Shown in pieces: positions 44,651 through 53,064 of a stretch of 64,000 bases of DNA. The position numbers and the translations under genes are program-made. Source of the stretch: Armatimonadota bacterium (GTDB lineage Bacteria; Armatimonadota; DTGP01; JAKQQT01); NCBI GenBank assembly GCA_036504095.1, contig DASXVS010000024.1, positions 62,001 through 126,000 of the forward strand, read 5' to 3'. The notes under the pieces were generated by a model that was not told where the DNA came from, made no database searches, and worked only from the letters and a program-made list of their open reading frames with translations. Every line of letters begins with the position of its first letter. Position 1 is the stretch's first letter.

Positions 44651-46776
44651 CGGATTCCGTTCCATGTAAAGACCATACAGGGGTTCCATTCGCGGACGGC
44701 GCGCGCGGTCTTCATCTCAAGATGGTACTGGTCTGGGTAGTCGTCGAACGTGTCCAGCAGGGCGCTGCGGGTATTGCAAACATATTCGAAGGCGGTGGTG
44801 ATCGTGGCGTCAATCGGCTGGTCGGTCTCCAGCCTGCCCAGGAGTTCGATCCTCTCGCCGCGGATGCACAGGGTCTTTTCGCCGGGATCCCACAGGATGG
44901 GGTAGACACTGTGCAGCAGGAGCGAGAGCCTGGCTGCGTGAGGCGTGACGATCTCGTCCTCGACGATCAGTTCCGCGCAGTCGCGCAAGGATGCGCGGCG
45001 GACAAATCGGTCCACCAAACCGCCGTAGACCAGCGGGTGCGAAGCATCGCTTTCCACCGCCACGTTCAGGCCGTCCACGTCGCAGCGCGAGATGTGCCCG
45101 TAGACGCCGCGCGTTTTACCCAACTGGCCGGCCCCATCCACCAACAAGACGTTGTGCGCCTGGCTCTGGCGGGAGTAACCGCTGTGGTGCGGGCTCTCGT
45201 AGCTATCGTAGTAGCCGGCGTCCCACAGCAGTTTTTCGCCGCCCACACAGAGGACGAAGCTGTTGACGTCCGCGTGGCAGTGGCCGCTGGCGCCCGGGTG
45301 CTTACCGCCGGATTTGAACGCGAACAGGACCTGATCGTCGGCGTGGAACGGGTCGCTGTTGACGACCACCCAACCCATGTCCTTGTAATGCGCCACGCGC
45401 GCCGGCACGGCGACCGCCGCCGCTTCCCGCGTGACGCCACCGCGGTCCGACCACGCGAGGGCGTGCGGCAGGTGACGTCTCTGGTCGATGGCTCCGCCCG
45501 CGATCGTGTCCACGTAGCGCCATTCCCCGGGATCGTGGTGGCGTGAGGCGAGGCGCATCGCGATGAGGCGATCGACGGCCAGCGGCGGGTGGTGTTTCAC
45601 GTCGCCGAAAGGCACGTACGCGCCGGCCGGCGGGTGGGCGAGCATCTTGAACGAGGTCGTCTTGCGCAGCCATGGGTGCTCGTACAGGTTCACTCCGGTC
45701 GCGTCCAGCAGGGCATCCAGGAACTGGAACGTGAAGAACAGGCTGTACGACCAGTAGTCGATGCCCTCGTGCCAGCCGCCGTCCGGGTCGCCGAACGGGA
45801 AGAACGCGCCCGTGTGCAGTTGCGCGGCCAGAGCTACCCACTGCCGTGCGTCCGGTTCCTCTTCCCAGAGAGCCAGCCCACCCAGCCCCATTGCCTCCGC
45901 CACGAACCAGGCGTGGTTGTTGGCGGGGGAGCCCATGAGGCCGCAACTGAGTTCCTTCATGTGGAATGGGTTGAGGAATTCGTAGATGTCTCGACAGCGG
46001 GCGGCGATGGAAGCGCGGATGGCGGAGCGGAGATCGGCGGGAAGGGCTTCGCCGAAGGTATCGTACGCCACGGTGAACGCGTGGAGGAACGCGTGTGTGC
46101 TGTGATCGTTCTCCCAAAGGCCGGTGGGACCGAGCGGATCCCACTGCGCCGCGTGGGATAACATGCGGATCGCGGGCGCAAGGTACTTGTCATCACCGGT
46201 CAGGCGCCATGCCACTGTGGCGGCGAAAATGGCATCCTCCAGCGCGATGCAGACGGAATTGTTCTTCTTCCAGTAGTCGAAGCTCCAGACGCCGTTCGGG
46301 TAGCTTTCCGGTTCCGGCGGGCCCTGGAGCAGTTCCTCACTGATGTCGTCAGCGACGGCGAGCAGGCGATCGCGCCATTCACCGCGCTCACCTTCGGCCG
46401 CTAGAATCGAACGGACGTCGGCGTCCTGCAGGAACAAGCGGCTGCCGGGCGCCCGGTGCAGGTTGTTCAGGTCGGCCGATGTGCCGGTGGCGGGCGGTTC
46501 CAGTTGCGTCTGACGCTCGTCCGTGGCGATCAGCGCGCCGTCGGAGCCGATTGCCTCGACGGTAATACTGAACAGCCCCGCCTCCAGCGGCACGGGCGGA
46601 GTGAGGAAGTTGTACGGTGTCTCCCAGGTCTGTGGTTCGCCGCGGCCGGCGAAAGTGACGCGATACCGGGCGGCGCCTTCGGCAGGGAACCAGTTGACGA
46701 ACGGCGGGTTGGCGGGAGCTTGCGTGGCGGGCAGCAGGATGCCGAACGGCTTAGGCGTGTTGAAGGGCTTTCTCAT
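44647..46776 (-). CDS. Heparinase II/III-like polysaccharide lyase
   Basis: 709 residues. The central part is an alpha/alpha toroid (ALEDAIFAATVAWRLTGDDKYL...NDHSTHAFLHAFTVAYDTFG...ELSCGLMGSPANNHAWFVAEAMGLGGLAL), the second a beta-sandwich (FHADDQVLFAFKSGGKHPGASGHCHADVNSFVLCVGGEKLLWDAGYYD). The Asn-Asn-His and the later GHCHADVNSF motifs are those of the lyase families PL12/PL15/PL17/PL21. It probably cleaves a uronic-acid-containing polymer; heparin itself is not implied. No signal peptide at the ATG, so it may act inside the cell on imported oligomers. Confidence 0.85.
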   Translation of the reverse strand: MRKPFNTPKPFGILLPATQAPANPPFVNWFPAEGAARYRVTFAGRGEPQTWETPYNFLTPPVPLEAGLFSITVEAIGSDGALIATDERQTQLEPPATGTSADLNNLHRAPGSRLFLQDADVRSILAAEGERGEWRDRLLAVADDISEELLQGPPEPESYPNGVWSFDYWKKNNSVCIALEDAIFAATVAWRLTGDDKYLAPAIRMLSHAAQWDPLGPTGLWENDHSTHAFLHAFTVAYDTFGEALPADLRSAIRASIAARCRDIYEFLNPFHMKELSCGLMGSPANNHAWFVAEAMGLGGLALWEEEPDARQWVALAAQLHTGAFFPFGDPDGGWHEGIDYWSYSLFFTFQFLDALLDATGVNLYEHPWLRKTTSFKMLAHPPAGAYVPFGDVKHHPPLAVDRLIAMRLASRHHDPGEWRYVDTIAGGAIDQRRHLPHALAWSDRGGVTREAAAVAVPARVAHYKDMGWVVVNSDPFHADDQVLFAFKSGGKHPGASGHCHADVNSFVLCVGGEKLLWDAGYYDSYESPHHSGYSRQSQAHNVLLVDGAGQLGKTRGVYGHISRCDVDGLNVAVESDASHPLVYGGLVDRFVRRASLRDCAELIVEDEIVTPHAARLSLLLHSVYPILWDPGEKTLCIRGERIELLGRLETDQPIDATITTAFEYVCNTRSALLDTFDDYPDQYHLEMKTARAVREWNPCMVFTWNGIR

Positions 46777-46855
46777 GGGAATTCAGGGTTCAGTGTTCGG
46801 GATTCAGGAGACGACCTTTGCGAAGGCGCCTCCTGTCTCCTGATTCCTGCCTTCT
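46777..46855. repeat. Heptamer hairpin repeat (GGGTTCA/AGGAGAC type)
   Basis: 7-mers AGGGTTC, AGTGTTC, GGGATTC, AGGAGAC, then a CGAAGG loop and the reverse units GTCTCCT, GATTCCT, GCCTTCT. It fills the gap between the heparinase-like gene and ridA. Confidence 0.75.
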
Positions 46856-47231
46856 ATCGTACCGCGATGGCCTCGATCTCGATCTGGCAGCCGAACGGCA
46901 GGGCCGCGACGGCCACGGCCGTGCGGGCGGGCGGTTCCGTGCCGAACGTTTCAGCGTAAATGCCGTTCACGGTTCCGTACGTGGAAATGTCCGTCACGTA
47001 GACAGTGGTCTTGACCACATTCACCGGACTCAGGCCGGCCGCGGCGAGAACGCCGCACAGGTTGGACAGCGCCTGCCTCGCCTGTTCCTCGATGCCCCCC
47101 GGTACGATCTGCTTCGTGGCGGGATCCAGCGGCACCTGGCCGGAGATGAAAACGAAGCCGTTTGCCTCAACGGCAGGCGAGTACGGCGCGCCGGCCGCCT
47201 TGATAGGTCCCTCGAATATCCGCTTGTTCAT
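46854..47231 (-). CDS. ridA: RidA-family enamine/imine deaminase
   Basis: Hydrolyses reactive enamines formed by PLP enzymes. 125 residues with the family motifs AAGAPYSPAVEANGFVFISGQVP, the active-site Arg in PPARTAVAVAALP, and CQIEIEAIAVR. It lies at the end of the accC-nusB-folD-GNAT gene run, but a 24-bp inverted repeat separates it from the GNAT gene. Confidence 0.95.
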   Translation of the reverse strand: MNKRIFEGPIKAAGAPYSPAVEANGFVFISGQVPLDPATKQIVPGGIEEQARQALSNLCGVLAAAGLSPVNVVKTTVYVTDISTYGTVNGIYAETFGTEPPARTAVAVAALPFGCQIEIEAIAVR

Positions 47232-47267
47232 GATTGTTTCCTTTCACTCTTACCGTTCTCTACGCGG

Positions 47268-47340
47268 GCACGTCATCCTGAGCGAAGCGAAGAGCCTCGA
47301 CGTAACGTTGAGATCCTTCGCTTCGCTCAGGATGACGTGC
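47268..47340. repeat. Perfect 24-bp inverted repeat of the TCATCCTGAGCGAAGCG type
   Basis: Arms 47268-47291 and 47317-47340 are perfectly complementary with loop GAGCCTCGACGTAACGTTGAGATCC. A diverged copy stands at 21441-21507. It lies between the GNAT and ridA genes and should form a long hairpin in RNA. Confidence 0.9.
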
Positions 47341-47368
47341 TTGGGCCTCAGCCCACAGCCCTCTCCCC

Positions 47369-48154
47369 TCAGCCCTCTCGCACCCACACTTGGCGGGCGT
47401 CTTCCATTACCGTTTGGTAACCCGCGGTCTGGCACAAGCCTGTCGCGGGTCCGTTGTGATCGTTGAAGAGGTAGGTTACGCTCGCGCCATCCTTGCGGCT
47501 CTGGCGCGTGAGATAATTCACCAGCGCCAGGCCGACCCCCTTGAGCCTGTACTCCGGTGAAACCACCACGGGGCCCACCTGCGCCATTTCGTCTCTGACG
47601 AATACAGGGCACACACCCGCCGCCGTCCCGTTGAAGAGGCCGAACCAGAATGAGAAGCCTTGCGTGCGGAACTGGAGCGTCAACATGATGCGCGCCTGCT
47701 CGCCGGCCGGTTCCGGCATTTCGAGCGTGGCGATGCGGAGATATTCGTTCAGTGTGGCGTTCGTGGCCATCGTCATGTAGACCTCCGCCGCGGTGTAAAT
47801 ATGGCGCGCATCCGGATTCCAAAGCATCAGGTCGGACCGGGAAGGTACGGGCTTGAATCCCGACGCACTCAGCTTCGCGGCGATGCCATCCGGGGCATCC
47901 GGATCGAGCACAACGGCGGGCTGGCGTTTGCGTTTTTCGAAGAAGGTTATCAGGCGCTGAAGGGCCTCGTCACTGCCTGATCGAATGAGCGCCGCGTGGT
48001 TGAACTCGCGGAGGTCGGGCGCACGACCGTCCGCGACCAAGGTGGCGCCGTCCAACTCCTCGACCACGTCCGCCACTGATGCGCTCAGAGCAAGGTCATG
48101 CCGGGCTATCCGGTCAAGTAATTCACGCCCAACCGGCATGCCTTCATCGTTCAT
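47369..48154 (-). CDS. GNAT N-acetyltransferase
   Basis: 261 residues. The C-terminal about 130 residues carry the GNAT acetyl-CoA fold (FRTQGFSFWFGLFNGTAAGVCPVF; VVVSPEYRLKGVGLALVNYLTRQ, the R/Q-x-x-G-x-G/A type motif). The N-terminal half is an extra domain of unknown role. The initial MNDEG is encoded by a heptamer repeat; the next Met (MPVGRELLDRIARHD) may be the original start. Substrate unknown. It follows folD after a 10-bp gap. Confidence 0.8.
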   Translation of the reverse strand: MNDEGMPVGRELLDRIARHDLALSASVADVVEELDGATLVADGRAPDLREFNHAALIRSGSDEALQRLITFFEKRKRQPAVVLDPDAPDGIAAKLSASGFKPVPSRSDLMLWNPDARHIYTAAEVYMTMATNATLNEYLRIATLEMPEPAGEQARIMLTLQFRTQGFSFWFGLFNGTAAGVCPVFVRDEMAQVGPVVVSPEYRLKGVGLALVNYLTRQSRKDGASVTYLFNDHNGPATGLCQTAGYQTVMEDARQVWVREG

Positions 48155-48178
48155 CGTTCCGCGCTCATCGTTCTTTGG
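48142..48178 (-). repeat. Heptamer repeat at the GNAT start (GATGAAC type)
   Basis: On the minus strand units GATGAGC, GCGGAAC, GATGAAC, GATGAAG follow one another across the folD stop and the GNAT start codon. Same 7-mer as at 42638. Confidence 0.6.
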
Positions 48179-49016
48179 ACGCCGCCTTGAGCGTGTTCAT
48201 GAGCAGTGTGGCGATGGTCATGGGCCCCACGCCGCCGGGAACAGGAGTGATCCAGGAGGCCACCTCAGCGGCGCTGGCCGTGTTCACATCTCCCACATCG
48301 CCCTGGCGCCCCGGAGGCCGGCTATAACCTGCATCCACCACAACCGCGCCCGGCTTCACATAGGTCCTGTCGAGCATTTCCGGCTGGTTCAGCGCGGCGA
48401 CCAGGATATCGGCCTCGCGACATATTCCGGGGAGGTCGTCGGTCTTGCTGTGGCAGATCGTGACGGTGGCGTTGGCGTGCATCAGGAGGATCGCCATCGG
48501 CTTGCCGACGATGTTGCTGCGACCAACGACCACGGCGCGCTTGCCCGCGATCGGAATGTCGTAACGACGCAGAAGCTCCATCATTCCGCCCGCCGTGGCG
48601 CTCACAAAGGTGTCACGGCCCAGGAGCAGGCGGCCAAAGGACGCGGCGGTGACGCCGTCCACATCTTTGTCCGGCGAAATCAAGTCGATCACGGACTGTG
48701 TATCGATGCCCTTCGGCAGCGGCAACTGCACCAGGATGCCGTGGACCTCTGCCTTCGCGTTCAGAGATTGGATGAGGGTGACGACCTCCTCGGTGGACGC
48801 CGTGTCCGGCAGACGGTGCAGCCAGGACACGATGCCGGCCTTTTCGCACGCTTTCTGCTTCGCCGAAACGTAGACCTCACTGGCGGGATTGTTGCCAACC
48901 AATACGGCCGCCAGGCCGGGTTGAACGCCCCGGGCCCGCAGTTCCTCAACCGCGGCCTTTACCTCGCGGCGAACCTGCTTTGCTGTTTCCTTACCATCCA
49001 GTATCTGTGCGGGCAC
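48165..49016 (-). CDS. folD: Methylenetetrahydrofolate dehydrogenase/cyclohydrolase FolD
   Basis: Bifunctional enzyme of one-carbon metabolism. 283 residues. Catalytic Lys in YVSAKQKACEKAGI, GILVQLPLPKGIDTQSVIDLISPDKDVDG, and the Rossmann site VVGRSNIVGKPMA. The usual TPxG in the folate-site loop reads TAGG (SATAGGMMELL), a Pro-to-Ala change that may be neutral. It is near nusB, as in many genomes, but a toxin-antitoxin-like pair has been placed between them. Confidence 0.96.
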   Translation of the reverse strand: MPAQILDGKETAKQVRREVKAAVEELRARGVQPGLAAVLVGNNPASEVYVSAKQKACEKAGIVSWLHRLPDTASTEEVVTLIQSLNAKAEVHGILVQLPLPKGIDTQSVIDLISPDKDVDGVTAASFGRLLLGRDTFVSATAGGMMELLRRYDIPIAGKRAVVVGRSNIVGKPMAILLMHANATVTICHSKTDDLPGICREADILVAALNQPEMLDRTYVKPGAVVVDAGYSRPPGRQGDVGDVNTASAAEVASWITPVPGGVGPMTIATLLMNTLKAASKER

Positions 49017-49039
49017 TGTGTTCTTTCCTTGAAGATGGG

Positions 49040-49267
49040 CTATCTCGTGGAGGCGTGAAGGACGGTGTAGCCGATCACCTGGTCACCTTCGTATCGAACG
49101 ATAATGTCATCGTCCGTAAGCTCGATGTCCGTCGCGTGGCTGGGCTTGTTGAAGTTGATGTACATCACGTCCGCCTCAGCGTCATAGGACGACCACAGAT
49201 ACCCCTCTGGCGCGCCGCGCACTGCAGTCACCATGCTGAGATAGTCTTGTGGGCTGGTTACGGCCAT
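49040..49267 (-). CDS. DUF2283 protein, possible antitoxin
   Basis: 75 residues from MAVTSPQDYL. The DUF2283 core is WSSYDAEADVMYINFNKPSHATDIELTDDDIIVRYEGDQVIGYTVLHAS, a short beta-rich domain often found next to DUF4258-like toxin candidates. It overlaps the end of the interrupted toxin-like gene by 10 bp. It is intact while its partner is interrupted by an amber codon. Confidence 0.8.
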   Translation of the reverse strand: MAVTSPQDYLSMVTAVRGAPEGYLWSSYDAEADVMYINFNKPSHATDIELTDDDIIVRYEGDQVIGYTVLHASTR

Positions 49268-49560
49268 AGCTGCTTCCTCTTGTCTAGATATCCGGTGCGC
49301 CTGGTGAGAAAGGCTGTGATCACGAAGCCGTCCTCGCCGGTCTCACGATAAACTATCACGATCCATTTCCCCGGCTCCACTTCGCGGACGGCAAGTCTCT
49401 CGCCTTCTGTCCCGGCAAGCACACGCATCGGTTCGGAAACCGCTTCCAGCACATCCAATCGCCTTCCGGCAAGTTCAGCCTATTCCTCGGTTATGTGAGT
49501 CCATCGCTCATCGGTCAGGCGAAAAAGAACGCCGCTCACTGAAGGCACCGTGGCGGTCAC
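49258..49560 (-). pseudogene. Toxin-like (DUF4258/PBECR type) gene with in-frame amber codon
   Basis: A single reading frame runs from GTG 49560, which overlaps the nusB stop (GTGA), to TGA 49258. It reads VSGVLFRLTDERWTHITEE, TAG (49480-49482), then AELAGRRLDVLEAVSEPMRV...WIVIVYRETGEDGFVITAFLTRR...LW. The first half (LTDERWxHI) and the second half continue smoothly across the TAG, as in an HPELAG-type sequence of relatives. The second part has a possible TTG start at 49458, giving a 66-residue fragment. Nuclease-like toxin paired with DUF2283 is the best guess. Confidence 0.7.
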
Positions 49561-50009
49561 TTCTTCGCCTCCGCGCCTTCCGTCCTTACGTATGAACCCA
49601 GGATGCCGTTCACGAATTTCCCGCTTTCCTCGGTGCTGTACTCCTTGGCAAGGTCCACGGCCTCGTTGATGGCCACGCCGTGCGGCACATCGCCCGAGTG
49701 CAGCAGTTCCTGCAACGCTATGTGCAAGAGAATGTGGTCAACCGTCGGCATCCGGTCCGGGTCCCAGTCGCGGGCATAGCGCTGCAGTGTTTGATCGTAG
49801 GACTCTCCATTGGCGACCACTCCCAGCACCAACGCCCGGGCGTACTCCGACACGGCCTCCCACGCCAGCGCGTCGTCTCTGCCCGCGATTGGAGGCTGAT
49901 TCGCGTCCAGCGCGCCATCCAGCGCCGTATCGGCGTCCATCCCGCCAATCGCGATCTGGTAGAGCGTCTTGAGCGCAATCTCCCGAGCCAGTCTGCGTGT
50001 AACGGCCAT
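49557..50009 (-). CDS. nusB: Transcription antitermination factor NusB
   Basis: Binds boxA RNA with S10 (NusE) in rRNA antitermination. 150 residues: TRRLAREIALKTLYQIAIGG, DHILLHIALQELLHSGDVPHGVAINEAVDLAKEYSTEESGKFVNGILG, the NusB signature. Its ATG overlaps the accC stop (TGATG), so the two are translationally coupled. The TGA overlaps the GTG of the next frame. Confidence 0.95.
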   Translation of the reverse strand: MAVTRRLAREIALKTLYQIAIGGMDADTALDGALDANQPPIAGRDDALAWEAVSEYARALVLGVVANGESYDQTLQRYARDWDPDRMPTVDHILLHIALQELLHSGDVPHGVAINEAVDLAKEYSTEESGKFVNGILGSYVRTEGAEAKK

Positions 50010-51355
50010 CAGACTCCCATTCGCTTTTGCAGGAAGGCCGTACTCACCTCGCCGCGGCGGAAATACGGATTCGCGAAAATGCGACGCTGGAAGGCAACAT
50101 TGGTGATCAGCGGTTCGACCTCGAACTCATCGAGGCAGCGCACCATGCGGTTCACAGCCTCCTCGCGGTTGGCGCCCCACACGATGAGTTTCGCGAGCAT
50201 GCTGTCGTAGTAGGACGGCACTTCATAACCGGCGTACAGGTGGGTGTCCACGCGGGTTCCATATCCGCCCGGAAGGATCAGCCGGTCCACCTTCCCGGCA
50301 TTGGGAGCGAAGTTACGGTCCGGATCCTCCGCTGTTATGCGCGCCTCAATGGCGTGGCCATTGATCCTGATGTCTTTCTGACCGAATGTTAACTCCTGGC
50401 CCGCCGCGATCAGTATCTGCTGCCGGATCAGGTCAACGCCGGTAACCATCTCCGTTACCGGCACCTCGACCTGGATGCGCGTATTCATCTCCAGGAAGTA
50501 GAAATGGCCGGTGCTGTCGAGCAGGAATTCGACGGTCCCGGCGTTCGTGTAGTTGACGGCGCGCGCGGCCTTGATGGCGGCTTCACCCATCTTGTGGCGC
50601 AGATGGTCGTCCACCGCGATGCTGGGCGCCTCCTCCACCATCTTCTGATAGCGCATGGTCTGCACGCTGCAATCGCGTTCGCCCAGGTGGACCACGTTCC
50701 CGTGCTCATCCGCCAGTATCTGAAACTCGATGTGGCGCGGCTCCTCGATGTACTTCTCGATGATGACGCCCGCGTCGCCGAACGCGGCCAGGGCTTCCGT
50801 CTGGCACGCCTTCAGGTTGGTGAGGAGGTCCTCTTCCGTCTGGCAGATGCGGATCCCCTTGCCGCCGCCGCCCGCGACGGCCTTGATCATCACGGGATAC
50901 GCGATCGATCGCGCAACGTTGAGCGCGTCCATCTCGGACGAGATCGGGCTCGGGCTGCCTGGCACGACCGGCACGCCGGCCTTCTGCATCAATTCGCGCG
51001 CCTTGTGTTTGTCGCCCATCCCGTCGATGGCGGCCGGAGTGGGCCCTATGAACTTGATCCGGCTTTGCTCGCACGCTTCCGCAAACGTGGTGTTCTCCGC
51101 GAGGAAGCCATAGCCCGGATGGATGGCGTCGGCGCCGCTGATGAACGCGGCGCTCAGGATATTGGCGACGTTCAGGTATGACTCACGCCCGGCGGGCGGG
51201 CCTACGCAGATCGCTTCGTCCGCCGCGCGAACGTGCAGACTGTGAACGTCGGCCTGTGAGTACACCGCAACGGATGGTATTCGCAGCTCGCGGCAAGCGC
51301 GGATGATGCGCAGGGCTATCTCGCCCCGGTTGGCAATCAGTACTTTTTTAAACAT
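50009..51355 (-). CDS. accC: Acetyl-CoA carboxylase biotin carboxylase subunit
   Basis: ATP-dependent carboxylation of biotin on AccB, first step of fatty acid synthesis. About 448 residues from MFKKVLIANRGEIALRIIRAC. ATP-grasp motifs GGGGKGIRICQTEEDL and the late EMNTRIQVEVPVTEMVTGVDL are intact. accB is not next to it, unlike the usual order. The longer frame to 51577 runs through a heptamer repeat (51365-51392), which replaces a recognisable ribosome binding site upstream of this ATG. Confidence 0.96.
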   Translation of the reverse strand: MFKKVLIANRGEIALRIIRACRELRIPSVAVYSQADVHSLHVRAADEAICVGPPAGRESYLNVANILSAAFISGADAIHPGYGFLAENTTFAEACEQSRIKFIGPTPAAIDGMGDKHKARELMQKAGVPVVPGSPSPISSEMDALNVARSIAYPVMIKAVAGGGGKGIRICQTEEDLLTNLKACQTEALAAFGDAGVIIEKYIEEPRHIEFQILADEHGNVVHLGERDCSVQTMRYQKMVEEAPSIAVDDHLRHKMGEAAIKAARAVNYTNAGTVEFLLDSTGHFYFLEMNTRIQVEVPVTEMVTGVDLIRQQILIAAGQELTFGQKDIRINGHAIEARITAEDPDRNFAPNAGKVDRLILPGGYGTRVDTHLYAGYEVPSYYDSMLAKLIVWGANREEAVNRMVRCLDEFEVEPLITNVAFQRRIFANPYFRRGEVSTAFLQKRMGV

Positions 51356-51364
51356 GTGTGAGCA

Positions 51365-51392
51365 GGAGACAGGAGGCAGGAGACAGGAGACC
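51365..51392. repeat. Heptamer repeat (GGAGACA type) in the accC leader
   Basis: Four tandem units GGAGACA, GGAGGCA, GGAGACA, GGAGACC. On the accC strand this gives CTCCTGTCTC-type sequence just upstream of the start codon. Apart from this, the 298-bp divergent region 51356-51653 holds no gene I can support. Confidence 0.8.
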
Positions 51393-51653
51393 GCGAGCGG
51401 AGCATCGTGCTTCTGACCAGAGACTGCGCGAATTGGAACGCCGTCATTATAGCAGACGCGTGCGCTTGTGTGCTGGCGCGCCGACAATAGCGCTCTGCAA
51501 CTGAAGTCACGGCTGGCAATGCACGAAATCGGCCGCGAAGGCGGGCTATGTGGACGCTTGGCCGCGAATTCACTCATCGGAGCGGAGCGCCTGTATGCTG
51601 GCAGCAGACGCGAGGTATACTGACCTCATAGACCGTTCCACTGGAGGCACGAG

Positions 51654-52946
51654 ATGACGAAACGCACCCTCTTGGTTATCGGCGCATCGGCTCTGGCGGC
51701 GCCGTCGTGGGCCTGCCTCAACGATCGGGACACCACCACCCTCGCCGACGTGGCGGGCAAGTTCCCAAACGCCGTCCAGGTGATCACCGGAAGGTTCCCC
51801 CGCAACCCCCCGCTCTATTACGAAATGCGCATCCAGCGCATCACAGGGAAACTAAAGCGTAACCCCAACCTGCTGCCCGAGTACGACGACATCGCGGTCG
51901 CGTGCGACCGTATCGGCCGCGACGACGAGGCCATCGCCTGGATGGAGGGGAAGCGCGAGCGGATGCTGGCCCTCGGCAAATCCGGCGACGCGCCAGACTC
52001 CGGCGATACTCCGTGGTACCGCTATTACGCCAACAACGGCACGTTCTGGGTGCACCGTTACATGCATAGCGCCGGTAAGCGCCCGCTAAGCGACGTTGAG
52101 AACGCACGAAGCCTCATCCAGAAGGCGATTGAGGTGTATCCCGGCGCCCACTACGGCCGCGAGCGCTTCCAGGTCTACGCAATGGACTGGATGCTGAACG
52201 AAGGCACCCGCGAGCGCTCTAACGGTTACACTCAGGAACAACCGCTGGGTGAGTACATGGTGGAGCGCGGCTTCTCCGAAACGGAAAGGCCCTCCGGCAC
52301 GAATCGGATCGCGGCCACCGTCGATGGCATCGCCGGCATCATCGTGCTGGGCGCGGGCTGGGAAAGCGTTGACATGTTTGATGCTCTCTCTTTTGCCTTC
52401 AGATATCATCACGTGCGCGGTGCGCCGATTGGACAGCTTGCGACGATGCGTGTTAGTGAGTTACTTCGCGCCGGCAAGCGGTCCGCCTGGCCAGGGCATC
52501 CGCTGCTTCACTTCACCGTCGTACCGCCGGCGCCCGCCGCGACGAGTACATATTGGTCGGTCGAGTCCAACTACGTCCGCCTGCGCAAGGAGGCCGAGGA
52601 GTGGCAGGCGAAGCGTACGGCCTACATGGTGGTGCGTCTTCAGGCCGGCCGCCACCCCGACACCGACCCCGCGTTCTGGGCCGAGTACAAGGATGCCCCA
52701 GCGCCGCCCATCTACAACGCTCCGTGGTACGTGCGCGCCTGGTGGGGACTCGAAAACCTCGGTTTCTTCGCCTGGCTGATTGGTGCCACGGTCCTCCCGA
52801 CCGCGCTCTTCATCAGGAGTCGGTGGATCGCTTCCCGCACTGGCAGGCCAAGCACATTCTCTTGGGGCACGTTATTCGCCCTGCTGGCGTTCGTGTGGTT
52901 GGTCGCCCTGATCCTCTTCCCGGTGTTCGCGAAGGCCAGGGTGTAA
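51654..52946 (+). CDS. Uncharacterised exported membrane protein with pilin-like C-terminal motif
   Basis: 430 residues. Signal peptide (LLVIGASALAAPSWAC; Cys at position 21, lipoprotein-like but with no clear lipobox). The middle is a helical, TPR-like region (about 55-230: LYYEMRIQRITGKLKRNPNLLPEYDDIAVACDRIGRDDEAIAWMEGKRE). Two hydrophobic segments follow near the C-terminus (GFFAWLIGATVLPTALFI; SWGTLFALLAFVWLVALIL). It ends LFPVFAKARV, a string that in Armatimonadota pilins normally follows the N-terminal hydrophobic helix. Function unknown. Confidence 0.7.
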   Translation: MTKRTLLVIGASALAAPSWACLNDRDTTTLADVAGKFPNAVQVITGRFPRNPPLYYEMRIQRITGKLKRNPNLLPEYDDIAVACDRIGRDDEAIAWMEGKRERMLALGKSGDAPDSGDTPWYRYYANNGTFWVHRYMHSAGKRPLSDVENARSLIQKAIEVYPGAHYGRERFQVYAMDWMLNEGTRERSNGYTQEQPLGEYMVERGFSETERPSGTNRIAATVDGIAGIIVLGAGWESVDMFDALSFAFRYHHVRGAPIGQLATMRVSELLRAGKRSAWPGHPLLHFTVVPPAPAATSTYWSVESNYVRLRKEAEEWQAKRTAYMVVRLQAGRHPDTDPAFWAEYKDAPAPPIYNAPWYVRAWWGLENLGFFAWLIGATVLPTALFIRSRWIASRTGRPSTFSWGTLFALLAFVWLVALILFPVFAKARV

Positions 52947-53007
52947 GGTGATGGCGCCGGCCCGAGCGTTATGCCATCCGCTGTCCGCAACCCACCAAAA
53001 ACGGCAC

Positions 53008-53038
53008 CGGGGCAGCGTGAACATGGCGCGCTGCCCCG
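53008..53038. terminator. Hairpin between convergent genes, likely terminator
   Basis: A 10-bp stem CGGGGCAGCG (53008-53017) / CGCTGCCCCG (53029-53038). On the minus strand it is followed after a few bases by GTTTTTGG, so it probably ends the minus-strand transcript from 53065-53418. Confidence 0.55.
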
Positions 53039-53064
53039 ATAGTGAGATTCAGTTCAAAGCGGCG

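Noticed and set aside
45597-45610. Second parS-like site (GTTTCACGTCGCC)
   Set aside because: Only the left half matches; the palindrome is lost after TTTCACGT.
44635-46161. Plus-strand ORFs opposite the heparinase-like gene
   Set aside because: No motif and shadow composition; the minus-strand frame has the family signatures.
51356-51577. Longer start of AccC at 51577
   Set aside because: The extension runs through the heptamer repeat and is not like any biotin carboxylase; MFKKVLIANRGEIA is the family start.
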